A stretch of DNA of 64,000 bases from Blastococcus xanthinilyticus (GCF_008124835.1 NZ_VNHW01000009.1:124001-188000), one strand, 5' to 3'. Counted from the first letter of the stretch, positions 46,001 through 55,319 are shown. The notes: generated by a model not told the origin, from the sequence alone. Numbers and translations: made by a program.

Positions 46001-46417
46001 TCAGTCGGCGAGCGCGCGCAGGATCCTTGCGAGCGCGGCCCGGTCCTCGGGGCCCAGGCGGGCGAAGAGCTCGGCGGAGTCCGCGGCCCGGGCGCGGTCG
46101 ACCTCCGCGCGCACCCGCCGGCCCTCGTCGGTGGCCCGCAGCAGCACCGCCCGCCGGTCGCCGGGGTCGGGAGTCCGCTCGACCAGGCCGCGCTCCTGCA
46201 GGCCGTCGGCGACCTCGGTGGCCGAGCGCGCCGCGATGTGCAGCGACTCGGCCAGGTCGGAGAGCCGGACGCCGTCCCGCTCGCAGACCACCCGGAGGGC
46301 GCGGGTCTGGTGCGGGGAGAGGTCCCACGGCGCCAGCGCGTCCCGCCAGCGGCGGCGCTGGGTGCGGGCCACCCGCATGAACAGGTCGCCGAGCTCGCCG
46401 GGGCCGTCGTCGGTCAC
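46001..46417 (-). CDS. MarR-family transcriptional regulator
   Basis: 138 residues with the winged-helix pattern: LSPHQTRALRVVCERDGVRLSDLAESLHIAARSATEVADGLQERGLVERTPDPGDRRAVLL. The GTG at 46415-46417 is the start. It diverges from an ABC exporter gene, and overlapping palindromes at 46445-46469 lie between them, so it probably represses the exporter, as many MarR proteins do for drug exporters. Confidence 0.9.
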   Translation of the reverse strand: MTDDGPGELGDLFMRVARTQRRRWRDALAPWDLSPHQTRALRVVCERDGVRLSDLAESLHIAARSATEVADGLQERGLVERTPDPGDRRAVLLRATDEGRRVRAEVDRARAADSAELFARLGPEDRAALARILRALAD

Positions 46418-46444
46418 GGGGGGAAGGGTAGCGAAGGTCGTCGT

Positions 46445-46469
46445 GTTGCCTCAAGGTGAGGTAACCTCA
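46445..46469. promoter_or_regulatory. operator between marR-type gene and ABC exporter
   Basis: GTTGCCTCA-AGG-TGAGGTAAC (46445-46465) is a 9-3-9 palindrome with one mismatch. It overlaps TGAGGT-A-ACCTCA (46457-46469), which is perfect. The half-site CCTCA/TGAGG occurs three times in 25 bp. Confidence 0.7.
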
Positions 46470-46500
46470 GCATCGACCGGGAGGTGGCGACATCAGCGAC

Positions 46501-48342
46501 ATGGTGATGGGTGGGGGCCGAGGTGGCCCCGGCGGCGGGGGCGGCTCCGGGCGTCGGCCCGATCCGGCCGACCGCGCTCAGCTGGAGCGCTCCCCGGTCC
46601 GCTGGAGCCGGGTGGCCGCGCTGTTCGGCCCCTACCGGTGGCAGCTCGGGGTGGTGGTCGCGCTGATCGTGGCGTCCTCGGCCGTCGCTCTGGCCACCCC
46701 GTTCCTGATCAAGCTGGTCATCGACGAGGCGATCCCCGCGCAGGACGTGCCGCTGCTGCTCTGGGCGGTCGGCGGCATGCTCGCCGTCACCGTGGTGACG
46801 GCGGTGTTCGGCGTTGCCCAGACCTGGCTGTCCACCACCGTCGGGCAGCGGGTCATGCACGGCCTGCGGACGGCGGTGTTCAGCCACCTGCAGCGGCAGT
46901 CGCTCGGCTTCTTCACCCGCACCAAGGGCGGGGAGGTGCAGTCCCGGCTGATGAACGACATCGGCAGCATGCAGTCGGTGGTCACCTCGACCGCGACCAC
47001 CTTCGCCTCCAGCGCCACCACGGTCATCGGCACCGCGGTGGCCATGGCGGTGCTCAGCTGGCGGCTGTCCCTGCTCTCCCTGGTCGTGCTGCCCCCGGCC
47101 GTCTGGCTCACCCGCCGGGTCGCCCGCATGCGCCGGGCCATCACCGCCCAGCGCCAGCGGCACCTCGCCGACCTGCACTCCCAGGTGGAGGAGGGGCTCA
47201 GCGTCAGCGGCGTGCTGCTCGGCAAGACCCTCGGCGCCGGCCCCGCCCAGTCGCAGCGCTTCGCCGGCACCTCGGAGTTCCTGGTCGACCTGGAGGTGCG
47301 CTCGCAGCTGGCCGGCCGCTGGCGCATGGCGACCATGAGCATCGTGTTCGCCGGCATCCCGGCGCTGATCTACCTCGCCGCGGGGCTGCCGGCGACCTCC
47401 GGGGGCATGACCATCGGCACCCTGGTCGCCTTCACCACCCTGCAGGGCGCGCTGTTCCGGCCGCTGATGCAGCTGCTGGACATCGGCGTCTCGCTGACCG
47501 CCTCGATGGCCCTGTTCAGCCGGGTGTTCGAGTACCTCGACCTGCCCGTCGACATCGACGACCCGGCCGACCCGGTCCCGCTCGACCCGGCCGCCGTCCG
47601 CGGCGAGGTGCGGTTCGACCACGTCGGCTTCCGCTACCCCGACGGCGTCCGCGACGCGCTCGCCGAGGTCGACCTCACCGTTCCCGCCGGCTCGTCGCTC
47701 GCGCTGGTCGGCGAGACCGGCTCCGGCAAGAGCACGCTGGCCTCGCTGGTGGCGCGGCTGAACGACCCGACCACCGGCCGGGTGCTGATCGACGGGGTCG
47801 ACGTCCGCCGGGTGACGCTGGCCGATCTCGCCCGCGTCGTCGGCGTCGTCTCGCAGGAGACCTACCTGCTGCACGGCACGGTGCGGGAGAACCTGCTGCA
47901 CGCCCGGCCGGACGCGACCGACGAGGAGATCGTCGACGCCGCCCGCCGGGCGCAGGTGCACGCGGTCATCACCGCGCTGCCCGACGGCTACGGGACGGTC
48001 GTCGGCGCCCGCGGGCACCGGTTCTCCGGCGGGGAGAAGCAGCGGCTCGCCATCGCCCGGACGCTGCTGCGCGATCCCCGGGTGCTGGTGCTCGACGAGG
48101 CGACCAGCGCGCTGGACAACGAGACCGAGCGGGCGGTGCAGGCGGCGCTGGACGAGGCCAGCCGCGGCCGGACGACGATCACCATCGCGCACCGGCTCTC
48201 CACCGTGCGCGACGCCGACCGCATCGTCGTCCTCGACTCCGGGCGGGTCGCCGAGCAGGGCACGCACGAGGAGCTGATGGCGCGGGAGGGCCGGTACGCC
48301 CGGCTGGCGGGCATCGCCCAGCGGGACGCCGTCCTCGCCTGA
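46501..48342 (+). CDS. ABC exporter (fused permease and ATPase), multidrug-like
   Basis: 613 residues. A glycine-rich N-terminus is followed by six transmembrane segments (about 45-330) and an ATPase domain with Walker A GETGSGKST, Q loop VVSQETYLLHGTVREN, signature FSGGEKQRLAIARTLL, Walker B VLVLDEATSALD and switch His in AHRLSTV. It is a homodimeric half-transporter of the MsbA/LmrA type. The ATG at 46501 or ATG at 46507 are both possible; GGAGG is rather distant. Substrate is unknown, likely drugs or lipids under MarR control. Confidence 0.93.
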   Translation: MVMGGGRGGPGGGGGSGRRPDPADRAQLERSPVRWSRVAALFGPYRWQLGVVVALIVASSAVALATPFLIKLVIDEAIPAQDVPLLLWAVGGMLAVTVVTAVFGVAQTWLSTTVGQRVMHGLRTAVFSHLQRQSLGFFTRTKGGEVQSRLMNDIGSMQSVVTSTATTFASSATTVIGTAVAMAVLSWRLSLLSLVVLPPAVWLTRRVARMRRAITAQRQRHLADLHSQVEEGLSVSGVLLGKTLGAGPAQSQRFAGTSEFLVDLEVRSQLAGRWRMATMSIVFAGIPALIYLAAGLPATSGGMTIGTLVAFTTLQGALFRPLMQLLDIGVSLTASMALFSRVFEYLDLPVDIDDPADPVPLDPAAVRGEVRFDHVGFRYPDGVRDALAEVDLTVPAGSSLALVGETGSGKSTLASLVARLNDPTTGRVLIDGVDVRRVTLADLARVVGVVSQETYLLHGTVRENLLHARPDATDEEIVDAARRAQVHAVITALPDGYGTVVGARGHRFSGGEKQRLAIARTLLRDPRVLVLDEATSALDNETERAVQAALDEASRGRTTITIAHRLSTVRDADRIVVLDSGRVAEQGTHEELMAREGRYARLAGIAQRDAVLA

Positions 48343-48377
48343 GCCGCCGTCGGACCGCCGTCCGCCGTCCGGCCCGC

Positions 48378-48439
48378 CGTTCGTGCACGGACCGCTCCGT
48401 CCGACGCCGGGACGGGGGCGTTCGTGCACGAAACGGTCC
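48378..48439. repeat. two TTCGTGCACG direct repeats in intergenic region
   Basis: CGTTCGTGCACG occurs at 48378-48389 and 48419-48430. The second is part of the palindrome TTCGTGCACGAA. GGACCG (48389-48394) and CGGTCC (48434-48439) also pair. The same decamer forms part of both arms of the hairpin at 57581-57629. Confidence 0.65.
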
Positions 48440-48516
48440 ATCCGGCCGCGCGTGATGAACGCCCCAAGATCGGTCGATCCGGAATCCGGTCGCCGGGCAG
48501 GGCGGTTGCGCCCGGC

Positions 48517-49596
48517 ATGGACCTGTTCTCCCCCGTGCGGCTGGGCGACCTCGAGCTCGCCAACCGCGTCGTCATGGCCCCGCTCACCCGCATGCGCTCC
48601 GGCCGCGCCGGCATCCCGCGCGACATCGTCGTCGAGCACTACGAGCAGCGCGCCGGTGTCGGCCTGGTCGTCACCGAGGGCACCTTCCCCAACGAGGAGT
48701 CCCGCGCGTTCGCCGGCCAGCCCGGCATCGTCACCGACGAGCAGGCCGAGGGGTGGCGTCGGGTCGCCGACGCGGTCCACGCCCGCGGCGGGCGGATCGT
48801 CATGCAGGTCATGCACGGCGGCCGGGTCTCGCACCCCGAGCTGACCGGCACCCGGGTGGTCGCCCCCAGCGCCCTGCCGATCCGCGGCGAGGTGCACGTC
48901 GGCGGTGGCGTGAAGCAGCCGTTCCCGGTGCCGCACGCCCTCACCACCGACGAGGCGCGAGCCACCCTCGCCGACTTCGTCGCCGCGTCGGAGCGGGCCG
49001 TCGCGGCCGGCCTGGACGGCGTCGAGCTGCACGGCGCCAACGGTTACCTGCTGCACGAGTTCCTCTCGCCGGCGTCCAACCAGCGGGACGACGTCTACGG
49101 CGGCAGCCCGGAGAACCGGGCCCGCTTCGTCGTCGAGGTGGCCACCGCCGTGGCCGAGGCCGTCGGCCCGGGCCGGGTCGGCCTACGGATCTCGCCGGAG
49201 CACAACATCCAGGACGCCCTCGAGACCGACCGCGAGGACGTGCTGGCCACCTACGGCGCGCTGATGGACGGGCTGCGGCCCCTCGGCCTGGCCTACCTGA
49301 GCGTGTTGCACGTGGAACCGGGCGGCGACCTGGTGCAGGAGCTGCGCCGGCGCTTCGGCGGGCCGCTCATCGCCAACAGCGGCTTCGGCACGGTCACCAC
49401 CCGCGAGGAGGCCCTCCGGCTGATCGACGACGCGCACGCCGAGGCCGTCGCCGTGGGCCGTCCGGTGCTCGCCAACCCGGACCTGGTGGCGCGGTGGCGG
49501 GGGGAGCACCCCGAGAACCAGCCCGACCCGGCGACGTTCTACGCCTCGGGCCCCGAGGGGTACACCGACTACCCGTTCCTCGCCGCCGCCCGCTGA
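48517..49596 (+). CDS. Old Yellow Enzyme family alkene reductase (NemA-like)
   Basis: 359 residues. The N-terminus LFSPVRLGDLELANRVVMAPLTRMRS is the FMN-binding start of OYE. Active-site HGAN is in GVELHGANGYLLHEFLSPASNQRDDVYGGS, and C-terminal ANSGFGTVTTREEA and AVGRPVLANPDLV bind the FMN phosphate. It reduces activated alkenes or nitro compounds with NAD(P)H. The ATG at 48517 has no clear ribosome site. A strong hairpin follows the stop. Confidence 0.95.
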   Translation: MDLFSPVRLGDLELANRVVMAPLTRMRSGRAGIPRDIVVEHYEQRAGVGLVVTEGTFPNEESRAFAGQPGIVTDEQAEGWRRVADAVHARGGRIVMQVMHGGRVSHPELTGTRVVAPSALPIRGEVHVGGGVKQPFPVPHALTTDEARATLADFVAASERAVAAGLDGVELHGANGYLLHEFLSPASNQRDDVYGGSPENRARFVVEVATAVAEAVGPGRVGLRISPEHNIQDALETDREDVLATYGALMDGLRPLGLAYLSVLHVEPGGDLVQELRRRFGGPLIANSGFGTVTTREEALRLIDDAHAEAVAVGRPVLANPDLVARWRGEHPENQPDPATFYASGPEGYTDYPFLAAAR

Positions 49597-49602
49597 GCTC
49601 GC

Positions 49603-49634
49603 GGGGCCGCCCGGGCGTCCGCCCGGGCGGCCCC
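49603..49634 (+). terminator. strong GC hairpin terminator after the OYE gene
   Basis: GGGGCCGCCCGGGC (49603-49616) pairs perfectly with GCCCGGGCGGCCCC (49621-49634), 4-nt loop, starting 7 nt after the stop. No T tract. Confidence 0.75.
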
Positions 49635-49806
49635 GGGATGCGCCACGACCGTGTTTCGCCTGGTCACCGGGCATGCATGGGCAGGATTTGGCCGAGATCA
49701 GGTTAGGCAACGGGGGCTGACGGGGCAGGTCACAGAGGTTCCGGGGGCTCCCGTACCGTGCGCCACCGATACTGAACCGTTCCGTCTGCCGCCTCCGGGA
49801 GTGCCA

Positions 49807-50709
49807 GTGACTGTGCAGGGAGCCTCGTCGCCACGGCCCCGCACGTCCGCGCAGGATCCGGTCGACCTCGCGCACACGTTCGTCCAGGTGGTCGACGCCC
49901 TGCTCTGCATCGTCGACGGCGACGGCCGCATCCTGCTGGGCAATCCGGCGCTGCAGCGGTTCACCGGCCTGGACGAGGACCAGCTGATGGGCCGGCGGTT
50001 CTGGGACGTCTGGGTGGTCGCCGACGACATCCCGCAGGCTCGGGAGGCCGTCCGCGCCGCGGTGGCCAGCGGTCAGGCCTACGCGCTGGAGGCCGACTGG
50101 GTCGACGGCCGGGGGGAGCTGCACCGGGTCGCGCTCCGCAACACCATCCTGCTGGACGACGACGGCCGGCCCTACGCCATCGCCTGCGTCGGCATCGACG
50201 TCACCGCCGACCGCGCCCGCGAGGCACGGCTGCGGCACCAGACCCGCACCGACCTGCTCACCGGCGTGGCCAACCGGGGCGCGCTGTTCGACGCGCTGCG
50301 CGCGCGGCTCGACGGGTCCGGGTGCGGCCTGCTCTTCTGCGACCTCGACGACTTCAAGACGGTCAACGACCACTACGGGCACGGCATGGGCGACCAGCTG
50401 CTGGCCGAGGCCGCCACCCGCCTCGTGGAGGTCGCCGGACCCGACCACATGGTGGCCCGGTTCGGCGGCGACGAGTTCGTGGTCCTCTGCCCGGCCGGGG
50501 ACGAGCACGAGCTGGCCGCGCTCTCCGCGCGCGTCGTCACCCGCCTCGGCATGCCCTTCCCCGGGCCGGAGGGGCCGCTGTCCATCGGCGTCAGCGTGGG
50601 AGCCGCCGTCGGCCGGTCGGGGGAGAGCGCCGACGCGGTCATCGCCCGGGCCGACCGGGCGATGTACGGCGCGAAGAGCACCCAGCGCCGCCGGGCGCCG
50701 CGCGACTGA
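49807..50709 (+). CDS. PAS-GGDEF diguanylate cyclase
   Basis: 300 residues. The PAS domain is at about 20-135 (VDALLCIVDGDGRILLGNPALQRFTG), followed by GGDEF (about 140-295) with intact ARFGGDEFVVLC. No RxxD is seen at the inhibitory-site position, unlike the cyclase at 33180. The protein is soluble. The GTG at 49807 follows GGGAG. It converges with an EAL phosphodiesterase, with a 6-bp gap, so the two enzymes for making and degrading cyclic di-GMP are paired. Confidence 0.92.
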   Translation: MTVQGASSPRPRTSAQDPVDLAHTFVQVVDALLCIVDGDGRILLGNPALQRFTGLDEDQLMGRRFWDVWVVADDIPQAREAVRAAVASGQAYALEADWVDGRGELHRVALRNTILLDDDGRPYAIACVGIDVTADRAREARLRHQTRTDLLTGVANRGALFDALRARLDGSGCGLLFCDLDDFKTVNDHYGHGMGDQLLAEAATRLVEVAGPDHMVARFGGDEFVVLCPAGDEHELAALSARVVTRLGMPFPGPEGPLSIGVSVGAAVGRSGESADAVIARADRAMYGAKSTQRRRAPRD

Positions 50710-50715
50710 CCCAGG

Positions 50716-51942
50716 TCAGACGACCGCGGTCGCGTCGGCGTCCCGCCGGGGCCCGGGGATGCGGGCGGCCGCCGTGTCGGCCAGGGCCTCGGGAGGTCCC
50801 GGGCGGCCGTAGAACCAGCCCTGGCCGGAGTCGACGCCCAGGCCCCGCAGCGCGGCGTGCTCCTCGGCCGTCTCAACGCCCTCCGCGACCACCTCGACCC
50901 CGCAGCCGTGGGCGAACTCGGCGAGGGAGGCGACCAGCTTGGTGAGCACCGGGTCGGCGTGCAGGCCGGTGACGATGCTGCGGTCGATCTTGATGACGTC
51001 GGGCGCGGTGACGACGATGTGCCGCAGCGAGGAGAACCCGGCGCCGACGTCGTCGATCGCCAGCCGCAGGCCGGCGGCGCGCAGCGGGTCGAGCACGGCG
51101 GCCAGCGCCGCGTAGTCCTCGACCCGGTCGTGCTCGGAGAGCTCGAGGAGGACCCGCGGCAGGGGCAGCCGGGCGAGCAGGGCGGTGCACCCGGGGGTCA
51201 GCAGCGTCGCGGGGGAGACGTTCATGGCCACGTACCCGTCGACGCGGTCGAGCAGCGCCGCGGCCCGCTCGAGGGCGAGCAGCTCCAGCCGGTGGCCCTC
51301 GCCGATGCTGTGCGCCTCGGCGAAGCAGGCGTCGGGCGGCATGTCCCAGCCCGCGGGGAACCGGCTGAGCGCCTCGGCGCCCACGCGCTGCCCGGTCGCC
51401 AGGGTCACGACCGGCTGGAGGACGACGGCCGGCCCGCCGGCGGCGATCAGCGGATCCAGCCGGCCGGCGATCTCCTCCCGCCGTTCCTGGGAGCGCACCT
51501 CGGGCTCGATGATCACCGCGGCGGCCGACGCCAGCACGTCCATCAGCGCCTTGTCGCGGGTGGTCAGGTCCTTGTCGGAGGTCAGCCCGGCGGCGCAGAA
51601 GGTGCCGTACAGCGTGCCGTCGCTGAGCCGCACCGGCACCGAGACGTAGCTGCGCAGCCGCGGCATGCGCGCGGCCGGCAGCTCCATCGCCGCCGGGAAG
51701 CGCGTGAGGTCGGGGATCACCTGCGGCAGCTTCCGGTCGAGGATCGCCTGGCAGAGGGTCACCTCCTGGCGCTGCTGGTAGCCCTCCTGGAAGAGGAACG
51801 GCACCGAGGTGTCGACCACCTCCAGGTGCTGGGTCGTGCCGTCCAGCCGGCTCAGGAACGCGACGCTGAGCCGCAGCGACTTCCGCGCGGTCTGCAGCAG
51901 GTCGGCGATCTGCTGCTCGGCCGGCGTGCGACCTCTGCCCAC
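50716..51942 (-). CDS. GAF-EAL cyclic di-GMP phosphodiesterase
   Basis: 408 residues. A GAF domain covers about 10-150, and an EAL domain follows with all main catalytic motifs: AEALSRF, AMNVSP, LLELSEHD, AIDDVGAGFSSL, IKIDRSIV and VVAEGVET. It hydrolyses cyclic di-GMP. The GTG at 51940-51942 follows GGAGGAGGG. It converges tightly with the diguanylate cyclase gene at 49807. The ligand of the GAF domain is unknown. Confidence 0.92.
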   Translation of the reverse strand: MGRGRTPAEQQIADLLQTARKSLRLSVAFLSRLDGTTQHLEVVDTSVPFLFQEGYQQRQEVTLCQAILDRKLPQVIPDLTRFPAAMELPAARMPRLRSYVSVPVRLSDGTLYGTFCAAGLTSDKDLTTRDKALMDVLASAAAVIIEPEVRSQERREEIAGRLDPLIAAGGPAVVLQPVVTLATGQRVGAEALSRFPAGWDMPPDACFAEAHSIGEGHRLELLALERAAALLDRVDGYVAMNVSPATLLTPGCTALLARLPLPRVLLELSEHDRVEDYAALAAVLDPLRAAGLRLAIDDVGAGFSSLRHIVVTAPDVIKIDRSIVTGLHADPVLTKLVASLAEFAHGCGVEVVAEGVETAEEHAALRGLGVDSGQGWFYGRPGPPEALADTAAARIPGPRRDADATAVV

Positions 51943-52104
51943 GTGTCCCTCCTCCGACGTGCCGTCCCGGCGGTCATCGGCACGTCCGGGCCGGCGCCGC
52001 AGCGGCTGTCCCCCGGCCGGATGACCCGCCGGGGACCGATGAGAAGCGCCCCGGCCCGGCGTCTGACCCCTCGACACCGCACTTCCACCTCGGAGGAGAA
52101 CCCC

Positions 52105-52725
52105 ATGCGCGCGCTCGTCGTCACCACGTTCGTCACCATGGACGGGGTCATGCAGGCCCCCGGCGGGCCGAAGGAGGACACCTCGGACGGCTTCCGCTGG
52201 GGCGGCTGGCTCGTGCCCTTCTTCGACGAGGACATGGGCGGCCAGATGGAGGCCTGGTTCGCCCCCGCCGAGGACTTCCTGCTCGGCCGCGGCACCTACG
52301 AGATCTTCGCCGCGCACTGGCCGAAGGTCCCCACGGAGGGCGATCCGGTCGGGACCGCCCTCAACACGAAGACCAAGCACATCGCCTCGCGCACGCTGAC
52401 CTCGGTGGAGTGGGAGACCGCCCGCCTGCTGGAGGGCGACGTGCCCACCGCCGTCCGCGCGCTCAAGGGGCGCGACGGCGGGGAGCTCCAGGTGCACGGC
52501 TCCGCCGGGCTGGTCCAGACCCTGCTGCGCGAGGACCTCGTCGACGTGCTCCGGCTGATCACCTTCCCGGTGACCGTGGCCGGGGGCAAGCGGCTGTTCG
52601 GCGAGGGGGCGACGCCGCGGACCTGGCGGCTGGAATCGTCGGCGGTCAGCTCCACCGGCGCCGTGATGGCCGAGTACCGGCGGGCCGGGGAGCTCACGAC
52701 CGGCGACTTCACGCTGCCGGACTGA
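52105..52725 (+). CDS. dihydrofolate reductase / RibD C-terminal domain family protein
   Basis: 206 residues. VVTTFVTMDGVMQAPGGPKED and FLLGRGTYEIFAAHWPKV are typical of the RibD-C/YyaP-like reductases, and LQVHGSAGLVQTLLREDLVD is the NADPH-binding part. Substrate unknown. The ATG at 52105 follows GGAGGAGAACCCC. Confidence 0.9.
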   Translation: MRALVVTTFVTMDGVMQAPGGPKEDTSDGFRWGGWLVPFFDEDMGGQMEAWFAPAEDFLLGRGTYEIFAAHWPKVPTEGDPVGTALNTKTKHIASRTLTSVEWETARLLEGDVPTAVRALKGRDGGELQVHGSAGLVQTLLREDLVDVLRLITFPVTVAGGKRLFGEGATPRTWRLESSAVSSTGAVMAEYRRAGELTTGDFTLPD

Positions 52726-52746
52726 GGGCGCGACCACCGGCGGGGC

Positions 52747-53238
52747 TCAGGGCCAGCGCTCGGCCGGCGTGCTCCTCCCCAACCCGGTGGGCACCGGGAC
52801 GGCGAACCCGTCGGGATGCTCGTCGGTCCACCGGCGGGGGTCGGCGAGCAGGGCACGGGCCGCGTCCGGCGCGATCAGCGGCAGGTCGGCGGCGTCGTAG
52901 TCGAAGTCGACGACCGGGTCGGCCAGATCGGCGGGCTCGGCGTCCTGGTGCACCTCGATGAGCCCGGCGTCGAACCACCGCAGGAGCTGCGCCGAGCACG
53001 CCTGGGGGTCGAGTTCACCCCAGGCGGCGGGGTCGTCGATGAAGTCGCCGTCGGTGATGCCGGTGAGCCACGCGTCGTCGTGCACGGCCTGGTACATGGC
53101 GGTGCGGATGACGTCGTCCGCACCGCGCTGGTCGGCGGCGGGGTCGGGGACCACCCGTCGCCGACGCCTCCCGGGCGTGACCATCCCCGGGATCTCGGGC
53201 TCCTCGTCCCCGCGGTTCTTCCTCAGCCAGCCGAACAC
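52747..53238 (-). CDS. hypothetical protein, acidic
   Basis: 163 residues from GTG at 53236-53238, chosen because AGGAGG sits 8 nt upstream; starts 8 codons earlier place this ribosome site inside the gene. The first 30 residues are basic (WLRKNRGDEE, GRRRRRVVP), and the rest is rich in Asp and Ala (DFIDDPAAWGELDPQACSAQ, VVDFDYDAADLPLIAPD). No motif recognised. It converges with the RibD-C gene. Possibly a small stress or secretion-associated protein; nothing supports more. Confidence 0.7.
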   Translation of the reverse strand: MFGWLRKNRGDEEPEIPGMVTPGRRRRRVVPDPAADQRGADDVIRTAMYQAVHDDAWLTGITDGDFIDDPAAWGELDPQACSAQLLRWFDAGLIEVHQDAEPADLADPVVDFDYDAADLPLIAPDAARALLADPRRWTDEHPDGFAVPVPTGLGRSTPAERWP

Positions 53239-53286
53239 CGGCGCCACCTCCTGGGCGGCCATCCTGCCGGGCGGCCGCCCGGGCGG

Positions 53287-53928
53287 TCAGTAGCCGACGG
53301 TGAAGCGTGCCCGAAGGTGGGTCGGCTGCTCGATCTCGTCGACCAGGGCGCGGGCGAAGTCGGCGCCGCTGATGAAGGAGCCGCCGTCGGCGTCGGTGAG
53401 GAGCACGTCCCCACCCACCCGGTAGCTGCCGAGGGCCTCGCCCGGGGCGTAGGCGCCGAAGCCGGCGGGCGGGCTGACGTAGAACCAGTCGAGGCCGCCG
53501 GTGGCCCGCAGGTCGTCCAGCGCGCCCGCCATCTCCACGCTCTCCGGGCGGTACTCGGCCGGGAACTCCGCGGTGTCGTAGAGCAGCGGGCCGCCCTCGG
53601 CCACGTGCAGCGAGCCCGCCCCGCCGACGACACCCAGGCGGACACCGGCCTGCTCGGCCTCGGCCGCCAGCGCGGCGATGCCGTCGCGGACCGACCCGGC
53701 CATGTCGCCGCGCGGCGCGACGGTGACGACCACGACGTCGGACGCTGCCAGCACGGCTGCGCGGGCTCCGGCGTCCAGTAGCGAGCCCTGGACGTACCGC
53801 GCGCCGTCGACCCGCTGGTCGGGGAGCGTGCGGCTGACGGAGGTCGCCTCGTGGTCGCGCCGCACCGCCTCCGCGACGAGCGCGCCGCCCGCGTAGCCCG
53901 TTCCGCCGAACACACCGATCCGTGCCAT
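53287..53928 (-). CDS. NAD(P)H-binding NmrA-like oxidoreductase
   Basis: 213 residues. N-terminal IGVFGGTGYAGGALVAEAVRR is a Rossmann motif of atypical extended SDRs. GVVGGAGSLHVAEGG, LDWFYVSPPAGF and SFISGADFARALVDEIEQP are typical of the YhfK/NmrA-like group. Likely a redox or quinone-linked reductase; substrate unknown. The ATG at 53926-53928 has GGCAGGGAC just upstream. Confidence 0.88.
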   Translation of the reverse strand: MARIGVFGGTGYAGGALVAEAVRRDHEATSVSRTLPDQRVDGARYVQGSLLDAGARAAVLAASDVVVVTVAPRGDMAGSVRDGIAALAAEAEQAGVRLGVVGGAGSLHVAEGGPLLYDTAEFPAEYRPESVEMAGALDDLRATGGLDWFYVSPPAGFGAYAPGEALGSYRVGGDVLLTDADGGSFISGADFARALVDEIEQPTHLRARFTVGY

Positions 53929-54185
53929 GTCCCTGCCTCCGCTCGCTCGATCCCGTCTGCGTAGCCGAACCGGAGGAGGTGGTTGAGCATTCCACTATCA
54001 CGGACCAGGAGTCGGTCGCGCGCCTTCGGGGAACGGGCCCCCTGCCGCCGTCCGCGGCCGACGCCTTCCCCGGACCCGCAGCCCGGGCCCGGGTCGTCGC
54101 GGGGCCCCTCGGTCCCGCCCGGGGGTGTGTCCGTGGTCTCATCGGGCAGGGGCGGCCGGCGGGCCGCGACGACGAGGGAGGGTCC

Positions 54186-55319
54186 ATGGCCGAGGTCCAC
54201 GGCAGCTGCGACGAACGCTTCGCGGGGGTGCGGGAGGCGCTGGCGCGGCAGCTGGACGGCGAGGAGCTCGGCGCGTCGGTCGCCGTCGACCTGGACGGCG
54301 ACACCGTCGTGGACCTGTGGGGCGGCTACCGGGACGAGGCGCGCACCCGGCCGTGGTCGGAGCACACCGTCGTCAACGTCTGGTCGACGACCAAGTGCGT
54401 GCTCTCCCTGGCCGCGCTGATGCTCGTGGACCGGGGCGAGCTCGACCTCGACGCCCCGGTGGGCGACTACTGGCCCGAGTTCTGCGCCAAGGGCAAGAAG
54501 GGCGTGCTGGTGCGCCACCTGCTGTCGCACACCTCCGGGGTCTCCGGCTGGGAGCAGCCGTTCTCCATCCGCGACATGTACGACTGGACGTCGGCCACCG
54601 AGCGGCTGGCCCAGCAGAAGCCGTGGTGGGAGCCGGGCACGGCGTCGGGCTACCACGCGAACAACCAGGGGCACCTGGTCGGCGAGGTGATCCGCCGGGT
54701 CACCGGCACGACGTTCAAGAAGTTCGTCGCCGACCGGATCGCCGACCCGCTGGGCGCGGACTTCCAGATCGGTGCCCGCGAGTCGGAGGTCTCCCGCATC
54801 GCCCCGGTCGTCGCCCCACCCCGCCCCGACGTCGACCCCCGCACGCTGGACCCGGAGTCGGTGAGCGTGAAGACCTTCACCGGGCCGACGGCGTCGGCGA
54901 AGGCGGCGAACTCCCCGGAGTGGCGGGCGGCGGACCTCGGCGCCCTGAACGGGCACTCGAACGCCCGCGGCGTGATGCGGGTGCTGCGGACGCTGTCGCT
55001 GGGCGGCGAGGCCGGCGGGGTGCGGCTGCTGTCGCCGGAGACCGTCGAGCAGGTCTTCGACGTGCAGGCCGACGGGGTCGACCTGGTGCTGGGCGCGCCG
55101 TTCCGGTGGGGGACGGGCTTCTGCCTGGGCTCGCCGACGGTGCCCTACGTGCCGGAGGGGCGCACCTTCTTCTGGGGCGGCTGGGGTGGCTCGCTGGTGG
55201 TCATGGACCTCGACCGCCGGCTGACGATCAGCTACATGATGAACCGGATGGGCAGCGGGCTGATCGGCTCGCCGCGCAGCGAGGCCTACGTGCGCGCGGT
55301 GTACGAGGCGTTGCGCTGA
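54186..55319 (+). CDS. serine hydrolase, class C beta-lactamase/esterase family
   Basis: 377 residues. Active-site SxxK motif is STTK (WSTTKCVLSLAALM). The second motif is Tyr-containing (GYHANNQGHL), and the third is WGGWGGSLVVM near the C-terminus. It lacks a signal peptide, so it is more likely an EstB-like esterase in the cytoplasm than a secreted lactamase. The ATG at 54186 follows GAGGGAGGG. Its stop overlaps the start of the next gene (TGATG). Confidence 0.9.
   Translation: MAEVHGSCDERFAGVREALARQLDGEELGASVAVDLDGDTVVDLWGGYRDEARTRPWSEHTVVNVWSTTKCVLSLAALMLVDRGELDLDAPVGDYWPEFCAKGKKGVLVRHLLSHTSGVSGWEQPFSIRDMYDWTSATERLAQQKPWWEPGTASGYHANNQGHLVGEVIRRVTGTTFKKFVADRIADPLGADFQIGARESEVSRIAPVVAPPRPDVDPRTLDPESVSVKTFTGPTASAKAANSPEWRAADLGALNGHSNARGVMRVLRTLSLGGEAGGVRLLSPETVEQVFDVQADGVDLVLGAPFRWGTGFCLGSPTVPYVPEGRTFFWGGWGGSLVVMDLDRRLTISYMMNRMGSGLIGSPRSEAYVRAVYEALR

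Noticed and set aside
52105-52725. Assignment of the RibD-C gene as true dihydrofolate reductase FolA
   Set aside because: The motifs fit the RibD C-terminal/YyaP group rather than FolA, so a folate role is not claimed.
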